Origin: Calliopum simillimum
Taxonomy: Eukaryota; Arthropoda; Insecta; Diptera; Lauxaniidae
Length of the DNA: 64,000 nt
Assembly (NCBI GenBank): GCA_951812925.1
Contig: OX638368.1
Location: 4,030,001-4,094,000, forward strand
Direction of reading: 5' to 3'
Under the pieces are notes generated by a model that saw only the letters and a list, made by a program, of their open reading frames with translations, had not been told where the DNA came from and ran no database searches. Below are positions 57,207 to 64,000 of the stretch, piece after piece. Made by a program: the position numbers and the translations under genes. Numbering within the stretch: the stretch's first letter is position 1; each line of letters begins with the position of its first letter.

Positions 57207-57311
57207 CCCTTTCGAACCGGTTGGGACAATATACCCCAAAAAATTTTAATGAGCAAAATTGTTTAAAATGAATTTACATACATATATATTGTCCCAGCCG
57301 GGTCAAAAGGG
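57207..57311. mobile_element. piggyBac-like MITE, 105 bp, TTAA duplication
   Basis: Ends CCCTTTCGAACCGGTTGGGA and, on the complement, CCCTTTTGACCCGGCTGGGA are followed on both sides by CAATATA and are flanked by TTAA at 57203-57206 and 57312-57315. TTAA duplication plus CCC ends is the piggyBac signature. It lies within the LINE relic. Confidence 0.8.
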
Positions 57312-57479
57312 TTAAGGTTGTTGTAAATAGTTTTGGTTGTTTGATAATGAGTCGAATTACCACATCTACTCATCATCTCCAATACCATTTTGTCTGAAAT
57401 TAACTTGCAATAATATGACATAGGGGGCATAACGCAATTGTTTCAACGCTATCAACCTTGCCGCCTAAGCTATCGCAAA

Positions 57480-57630
57480 AGTTTTAGCTTGAAATACCGA
57501 GCACTTAACTGATCTTACTGATTCTGCGAGATTAATGGCGTTGCAGAAGATTCCACAACCGGATCCGATATTCATTTTCGAACCATCCGTATACACTTCT
57601 AAAGTAGAGCTGTTAAGGACTTCATTGTTT
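57480..57630 (-). pseudogene. RNase H domain fragment of the LINE relic
   Basis: One minus-strand frame reads L-E-V-Y-T-D-G-S-K-M with G-S-G-C-G-I-F and later S-V-F-Q-A-K-T-F-A-I. The Y-T-D-G-S motif carries the first catalytic Asp; the expected Glu of Q-A-E reads Lys, so a second catalytic residue is lost. A TAG follows shortly after. Confidence 0.65.
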
Positions 57631-57773
57631 TCCTATTGTTCAAGCATGGGAAATTGTGCCTTGAATACTTTTTTAAGATCTGTGGAAGCTATTAAGTAAT
57701 ATGTCTGATTCATACCTGGCAATATGATAGTATGCTCATATATAAGTTTATGGAACCTGTAGGTCTAATTTAT

Positions 57774-58022
57774 TCAAACAGCTGTTTTAACAGCAGTTTC
57801 TCTAATACATAGATCTATCGGGGTAAAACGTTTAATATTACTCGGAGTTGTTCTCATAGCCCTTGATATTCTTAAAAGAGCTAGTCTTTGTATTTTATCC
57901 AAGTTCTTTAAATTGTTTTGTATTTTAAGGTATGGCCACCATACCACACTACAATATGACAATATATCCAATGAATTAGCGTTGGCTTTAGGCCCCACCC
58001 TTATCCAATTATTTTCTGGCAT
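57774..58022 (-). pseudogene. LINE RT thumb fragment
   Basis: The 82-codon frame has Y-C-S-V-V-W-W-P followed by L-D-K-I-Q-R-L-A-L-L-R-I-S-R-A-M-R-T-T-P, a signature of the segment after the RT palm in I/R1/LOA-type LINEs. The first 20 residues are out of register, showing a frameshift relative to the frame at 58001-58225. Confidence 0.75.
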
Positions 58023-58225
58023 GAGGTGAAAGCTGCATAGGCCTTCCTAAGTCCATCTTTGACATTTAGTTTCCAGTTTAGTTTTCTGTTTAGTATTATT
58101 CCTAAGAATTTTGCGCCATTGCGGAGCTCAAGTTCTTTGCCATTTATTTTTGGTAAGATACTTAACCGGGACTTACTGTACATCTGTATGATCACATACA
58201 AGGTGAAAGGCGAAAGTAATGTCAT
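58001..58225 (-). pseudogene. LINE RT fragment after the palm
   Basis: The 74-codon frame has N-G-K-E-L-E-L and then A-K-F-L-G-I-I-L-N-R-K-L-N-W-K, the conserved 'K-Y-L-G-V-x-L-D' box of LINE RTs, followed by R-K-A-Y-A-A-F-T-S-C. It is 5'-truncated near 58228. Confidence 0.75.
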
Positions 58226-58228
58226 AAT

Positions 58229-59440
58229 ATGAATTTTGTAAGAAATAAAAAAAAATGGGCTTTGCTTATACGAAAAGTTTATTTGAAGATTGTAAAGCTA
58301 AGTTCTATTTTTTACATTACTGTTGCCACAGTTGAATTGCATTCATTCAGCATTGAGTTGCTTCTTAAATTTTCCATTGCAACCTCAAGTTAAACCACTC
58401 AGTGATGTGTCGGCGCTTATGCCAAAATTGCCGCAATACGAGTGCATACTCTACAGCTTAGTATTATGGTACTAATCTTTATCTTCATTCGTGTCCCCCC
58501 CCCAACATTCACAACATCTCCCCATGTTATGCTGCAGCAAAAGAAAATTTTATTTTTGAAGAATTTCTTTGGTGCACAAAATTTACTACGTCTTTGAATT
58601 TGTGAGAGGAAACCGCAATGGAATGCAACCACAAAGTAACTACCTGCTCCGTTAAAGTGAAGCAATTGAAGGAGAAGTCGCTCGTTCTTATACTTTGATG
58701 ATATACCTAGCTAGGGGTTTTTGGCATTGGTGGAGCTGTGTTTTACTTTTCAAAGCTGACGATTATGTGGGATTCTTACAAAATGATAAAAAATCATTTT
58801 GAAATGTGTCATTCCCTTAAAAACATATTTTTTATTGAGCTTAGGATGAATAAATATGTTTTTTTTTAGAAACTGTTCTTTCACAAAAATTTAATTTTAA
58901 TTAAAAACTTTTGCTATATAATTGTTCGATTCCAATATTTGCTGATATGGAATTTATTTATCAAATAATGCAAATTAATTCCTTGAATTATTTGGCATCA
59001 TGGCGTGTAAACAAAATATTATGGTAAAATGATTATGAATTTTTGCAATTAACGTAACTTACCATCATAATGAGTTTTTGTTTTTGTACAAATAAAAACC
59101 AAAATCCATAATAATAAAGTGTGGTGCTTAAATTTAAAAATTTATGAATATTAGAAATTTTATACGTAAATTATATTGATAAATATTTTTTTATTTTTTT
59201 CGTGATATTCCTATGTAGTAGCAGGCTTATTGACTGAAAATCTAATATTGAGGTCTTTTGAAAAATCACGCTTCATCAAAAGCGTGGCACCACCCACAAA
59301 GCGTTAATACGTAATAATGAAATAATTCATAGAGTAATCGTTCTGAAATTTTATAAAAACTGTATACTAACCATTAGGTTTCTCCGAACTAAATGTGATC
59401 AAAATGTACGTATCATTGGTGTGCGTGTTACCTTCGATAT
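58229..59440. other. no supported gene
   Basis: AT-rich sequence without repeat partners seen, except a possible FB1-like scrap near 59280 (AAAGCGTGGCACCACCC). Confidence 0.4.
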
Positions 59441-59445
59441 CAGTA

Positions 59446-60020
59446 TGTAACGAAACTTTTTGCCGCTAGCTGAGGAGTAGCCTTCGGTGCCCAGGTTTCG
59501 AATACAAAAATGTATTTCCCCGCCAAAGAAAGAAACACTTCTCACAATTTGCCGGGTGTTATTTCACAATTTTATTGTACTGTTTATATTTTCACTGAGA
59601 AGCACTCTTAAGATATATTAAAATACAAGCTTAGAAATACGGGTGACAAATGGGGTAAGTATGGATGATGAGGATATTTGTAAGTGATGAATAACAACCG
59701 ATCCAGGAGTCGTACCACCACCGCCTCCTTGTGGACTTATCGCGTCACAGGTCTGTGTTTCCGCCCAGACGTCAGGATTCAAGAGAGTTGCGCCACCGCT
59801 GCCTCCCCATTGTCCTCTATGTACTAACCTGTCCTTGTCTGTCTTGTTTGTTCACGAAAAACCGCGCCACCGCTACACTTTCGGGTCAAGTCTCTAGAAA
59901 ACAAGCCTACGGTCTTATTCACTGTTCACTGATACGTGTTACGTTTTTACTTGAAAGTCTCAGCTTCGTCCACGGATGGCTTAAATATTTGAAGGACAGG
60001 TTTTACCTCGTATTTAATTT
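59446..60020 (+). mobile_element. truncated LTR, same family as the solo LTR at 61874
   Basis: It begins TGTAACGAAAC and matches 61874-62440 with many substitutions (for example GCCGCTAGCTG, AAGATATATTAAAATACAAGC, AACAACCGATCCAGGAGTCG, TTCACTGTTCACTGATA-type blocks). The match ends near 60020, so the 3' third is missing. The 135-codon frame across it is incidental. Confidence 0.65.
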
Positions 60021-60129
60021 TTGGCCAAAGGCAACACCTTTACCAGTTTTTTATTTTATTTATAAATTTCAACAAATTGAATTTGAAATTCAAATTTTAC
60101 ACAAAAATGTCAAAAGGTTTCATAGCCGA

Positions 60130-60395
60130 ATGTGCTAAAGAGATTGATACGTATGTATATTTCTGAGTAATGTGTCCGGGTTCGAATCTCAGTTTGGATG
60201 AACATTTTTTTATTGATTTTTTATTATTTTATACCTTTGTTGGACATAAGTTTAATTTTCTGTTTCGAAGATTCTTCAGACAAATTGTGTAAAAATTTAT
60301 AGAAATATAAAAATAGGAATTAAAAATCATCGAGTGGAGGATTTGAACCCGGGCCTCTCCACGCAGTCCAAGTTACTAGACGGATACACCGTTGT
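60130..60395. ncRNA. paired tRNA-like B boxes in opposite orientation
   Basis: Plus strand: GTCCGGGTTCGAATCTC at 60174 resembles a pol III B box. Minus strand: GCCCGGGTTCAAATCC (60348 region) with an upstream CCGTCTAGTAACTTGGAC resembles the A and B boxes of a tRNA-derived SINE, followed by a T-run. Neither folds into a convincing full cloverleaf. Confidence 0.4.
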
Positions 60396-61869
60396 TTTCT
60401 CTTTTTCCCAATTGCCGAGTTGCCAAACAATACGTAGTCAGTAACTTTATAATTTCACTGATACAATCGATACACAATTGGACCAATTTTGCTACGAATG
60501 ACGGATTATGCATTACATTCGGACCATTTTTGATACAATTGACTGACTTTGCATTACATTTGGACCATTTTTAATGCAATTGATAATTTAAGTGAATTTA
60601 TTCTAGTTTTGGGTGTCTATTATGGACTATCTACTTAAAAAAAAAAAACTTGACCAAAGATTGGACTGTTAAGACAATTGACTCCGTCGGTCCTACAGGA
60701 AAATATGTTAAATTTTGATAAAGAATCAAATACGTATCAGCATAATTTTTAATGTATTGCAAGTCAAAAGGATAATTGAATTTTAAAAAATCTCTCCTAA
60801 TTGGGTGTTCAAATCGGAAAAGACGCTTAGAAAAAAAACATTTGGAAAAATAAAGTAAGGATTACTCATATTTACAAAATCAAATGTCTGCAAAAAAAAG
60901 CTAATTTAAAACAATTTTAATTGAGCAAAAAATTGTCCTAATGAAAAAAAACATACAAAAAATATCACAAATGTAAATAGAAATAAAAATTGCAGTCAAT
61001 TTACAAACAGACAACTGACAAATAGAATGCCAACAAATAATTAATGCGCAAACAAAACAAATTTTGTACAAAATGTCAAATTAACAAAAATGCGCAATTT
61101 TCCAACGCTCCCTCCAAAGCAAAATTTTGATTGTTGTGGTGACAACAAATGAAAAAACCAAACAAATCAACAAGGAAATATAAATAATAAAAAAAGACAA
61201 AAATGGCTGCCGCATTATTGCTGATTTTCCAATTTCAATACAAAAAAAAAATAAAGTCGCAACCAAGTCAATTGGTTTTTCTATGAGAACTCATTGAGTA
61301 AGCACTTTTGTGGGCCATACATTTCCAACCAAATTCTATAACTTCAATCTACATGCAACAGCGCATTTTGAGTGTTCGCCAAACCCTCTCCGTTTATTAC
61401 TCTCCCACAGCATAGCGCGCATGTCAAAGCATCGGTGGCATCAAAAACAGAATTGATATCTACTGTCAATAAGCGCAACATTCGCTGTCACTTGTTGACA
61501 AGAATTAATGGAATTTTTTTCGACATTTTTATTCGTTTCATTTTTTCATCAATTCTTTTTCTTAATTTTTTTATTTCTTTTTTTTTTTTTTGTTTTACTC
61601 GGTTTTTGGCGTATATTTGTACTTTTTTTGCCCCAATTGTTGGGTTCACTCCTTATGCTGTCTGTTGCTTGCTTTTGTCTTTTCTTTGTTATGTAGCTGT
61701 TTGCTAGCATATTTATTCATAAATTTTTAATCAAACAATTGCTTTTGACTTAACCCATTATGAACCGCTTATGCGTGGTAACAATGTGAGTTCAATAGTT
61801 AAATCACTTAAATCACCACTCTGTTATGAACATTTACTTTACTCTGAACCCTTAAACTAAAATTTTATT
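60396..61869. other. no supported gene
   Basis: AT-rich sequence. At 60470-60590 the phrase 'ttggaccatttt--tacaattga' occurs three times, a short degenerate tandem. The frames at 61372-61707 are Phe-rich T-run products. Confidence 0.4.
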
Positions 61870-61873
61870 TTAT

Positions 61874-62799
61874 TATAACGAACCTTTTTGCCGCTAGCTG
61901 GGGTGAAGCCGTCGGCGCCCAGGGTTCGTATACAAAAATGTATTTCCCTGCCAGAGAAAAAAACGTTTTTCACAATTTTTCTGGGTGTTATTTCAAAATT
62001 TTATTTCACTGCTTATATTTTCCCTGAAAAGCAATCTTAAGATATATTAAAATACAAGCTTAGAAACACTGGTGACAAATGGATTAAGTATGGATGATGA
62101 GGATATCTATAATTCGTGAATAACAACCGATCCAGGAGTCGAGCCACCACTGCCTCCTTCTGGAATTGTCGCGTCGCCGGTTGGCGTTTCCGTCCAGACG
62201 TCAAGATTCAAGAGAGTTGCGCCCCCGTTGTCCTCTACTAACCTGTTCTTGTCTGTCTTGTTTGTTCACGAGAGCCTACGCCGCCGCTACACTCTCGTAT
62301 AAGGTCAGAAAATTCTCCAGAAAACAAAGTATACGGTCTTAGTCACTGTTCACTGATAAGTTTGTACTGTGTTTTGCTTGAAAGTCTCATTTTCGTCCAC
62401 GGATGGTTGAAATACTTGAGGAACACGTCTTATTTCGTTGCCTGCTGGGTTACTAGAGAACAATACCATCAGCAGAACTTACGTTCTACCATTCAGTTTC
62501 ATCCACAATCAGCTGTTTCATTTTATTGATAAGATTTGACAGTTGGCACTTACTATTTTGGAACGAGGGTTGCTGCTGCACGCGATAATCATGCAACTCT
62601 CGTCCAACTGTTTATCAAGCGGCTGCCCGATAGTTTGTCAAGCCCGTTGGTTAGTTATAAATTAATTCTTAACTTATTTAAATAGAAATTCATTACTTAT
62701 TTTAACCTTAATTAGTTCTTAATATTATTTATACTGTAAATACAAGTAATTATTAAAAAGATGTGGACGCAAATGAGGGTTCCGGTTTGTGTCCTCACA
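61874..62799 (+). mobile_element. solo LTR, 926 bp, TTAT duplication
   Basis: The sequence starts TATAACGAACC (TG mutated to TA compared with the copy at 59446) and ends GTGTCCTCACA. TTAT lies directly on both sides (61870-61873 and 62800-62803), a 4-bp target duplication. No internal retroelement sequence follows, so it is a solo LTR left by LTR-LTR recombination. Confidence 0.65.
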
Positions 62800-62917
62800 T
62801 TATTCTCACAAATTCATGAAGTGACATGTGCTGCCAATACTGGGTTAATTTCTGTGTTGCATTTTGACGAACAGTACAGTACCAAACCATCGCATATCAA
62901 ATCGTCATGTCGTATAT

Positions 62918-63325
62918 GTAGGGTGTATCGCATAAGGTAACAAAGTTTCTGTTAGATGATAGAAGAGGCCTAGACTAACAAAAAATTGTACCTGAGGGGG
63001 GGGTGTTAAATGTACCCCGGGATGTTTTAGGTCTAAAACTTATTTTCTGACTTGTTTTAGAAAAAAATCTCTCTAGGGTCACTTTAGTGTTTTAGAGAAA
63101 ACTTTTTCATGCAAAGCTCTTAGCTAATTGTAAGAGCTTTCTAAGAGTGTATTTGGTTTATTGGGTTTTGAAAAATTATGCAAAGTTTTGGATCTTTAAA
63201 ATTAATATTTTAATTTTTCTTTCTTCTTTTTATTAATTTCGCGGGCATTTTAGTACAAAAAAGGTGCTATTACCATACCGGCGCAACGCATGCGAGCAAC
63301 CCGTGTATTACATAGAAAAAAATAT
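62918..63325 (+). repeat. foldback family FB2, copy 3 (mostly one arm)
   Basis: It matches 5165-5700, including 'tatcgcataaggt', 'cctagactaac', 'gagctttctaagagtgtat' and the GCGCAACGCATGCGAGCAACC centre, but has lost about 150 bp before the centre and all of the second arm. Confidence 0.65.
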
Positions 63326-64000
63326 TAAGTATAAAATAAACACATTCAAAGGGTTAGAAATTCTTTGTGGTCTTGGTTACAAAGGTCGAAACCTTAAAAA
63401 TTGAAGACAAAATTTTGTAAGAATACCATATTCATCAATAGTTCTGACGTGAAAATCACATGTATGGACACAAATTAAAAAACGGATTAACTAATCAATC
63501 AATACAAATTGTAAAACCATTTGTTTGGTAAAAAAAATCACTTTTTTTTGCTTTTCATCATACGATTGCTACTTAAAATTAGGAATCTAATAAAAATGTC
63601 AACAAAAGAAGGACATATCCGTTTATTCCAAACGAGTGGTTACCATTACGTTGTATATACGATTCTTTTTTTTTCTCTCTCTCTTTGGTGTCTATCTTTC
63701 CTTAATGGGGGAAAAAAAGGTTCGTTTATTTAGTACGAAAAATGAGACATTGTTGAGTTTGTAATCCTTTTATTTGCGCATTGTAGGATATTGAGTTTTT
63801 TTTTTTTCTTTAGAGCTTCATTCCAGAAAGTTTACAGATACTTGGTTTTTTCTATTTAAATTTTTGCTTAAATTTGAACGATTGATAAAGATTTTCTTTA
63901 TCGTAAAAAAGAAGGAAAGAATAAAAGTACATAAAAGGTTAAAGCAAATGTGAGCTTATGCCCGTAACTGCCACATATGTGGGCATATCTAAAAATAATC
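63326..64000. other. no supported gene
   Basis: AT-rich sequence with T- and A-runs; no domain-bearing frame or repeat partner seen. Confidence 0.45.

Larger units (their letters stand above)
56900..58228 (-). mobile_element. LINE relic with RT C-terminus and RNase H (I/R1/LOA group)
   Basis: Read on the minus strand, fragments of one ORF2 follow in order: RT thumb (58001-58225), a shifted continuation (57774-58022), an RNase H domain (about 57480-57630) and a zinc-knuckle-like C-terminus (about 57030-57135) with C-G-D-C ... H-Y-L-C. RNase H is typical of the I, R1 and LOA lineages and absent from jockey/CR1, so this is a different LINE type from that at 23-30 kb. Stops and shifts make it inactive. 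A piggyBac-like MITE is inserted at 57207-57311. Confidence 0.7.

Noticed and set aside
59731..60138. 135-codon plus-strand frame
   Set aside because: It lies within a truncated LTR whose sister copy (61874-62799) does not keep the frame.

Overview
The window is eukaryotic and looks like intronic or intergenic DNA of a brachyceran fly (tephritid or calyptrate type). It is very AT-rich, has CAA/CAG/GTT-type simple repeats, and is packed with insect-type transposable elements: jockey/CR1-like and I/R1/LOA-like LINEs, a Ty3/gypsy-type LTR element, hAT, Tc1/mariner, PIF/Harbinger-like and piggyBac-like remnants, and many large foldback repeats. I cannot name the species. No host gene can be supported with confidence; two short stretches (27674-27729 minus, 28272-28458 plus) are weak exon or pseudogene candidates. 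No functional rRNA, intact tRNA or CRISPR array was seen.

Layout. 1-5 kb: a decayed LTR-like sequence split by a foldback (2114-3255). 5-11.5 kb: four inverted-repeat elements (5155-6060, 7080-9405, 9415-10040, 10735-11465). 13-17.3 kb: a giant foldback with hAT-type ends and an 8-bp target duplication, carrying inside one arm a second hAT element with a transposase relic, which itself carries a PIF/Harbinger-like MITE. 17.6-21 kb: LTR-like relic, then a direct segmental duplication. 22.15-22.62 kb: internally deleted mariner-like element. 23.4-30.6 kb: two partial jockey/CR1-like LINEs on the minus strand; one keeps an intact ORF1 with a PHD finger, the other a frameshifted ORF2. 32.1-37 kb: a foldback-like repeat with a 142-bp tandem array, and other relics. 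38.2-45.45 kb: a degenerate GAAAAATGTTGAT array interrupted by a nearly intact but internally deleted gypsy-type element (39262-44968). 46-55 kb: MITEs, relics and a decayed endonuclease fragment. 56.9-58.2 kb: LINE relic with RT and RNase H, carrying a 105-bp piggyBac-like MITE. 59.4-62.8 kb: a truncated LTR, a tRNA-like SINE-like segment and a solo LTR with a 4-bp duplication.

The most interesting object is the gypsy-type element. It has a 4-bp target duplication, a Lys-type primer site, a polypurine tract, an open gag, an in-phase G GGA AAC heptamer before a minus-1 frame, and a pol frame in which protease runs directly into the integrase tail (RT, RNase H and the integrase core are gone). 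Its LTRs are very long (2105 and 1793 bp) because they contain about 104-bp tandem units, lying downstream of a TATA/Inr pair and therefore in the transcribed leader. Each unit can form an 8-bp stem whose two sides change together between units (AAAC/GTTT, AGAC/GTCT, AGAT/ATCT) around a loop holding the palindrome GTCGAC. This looks like an amplified RNA hairpin, possibly related to dimerisation or packaging. The 312-bp LTR length difference equals three units.
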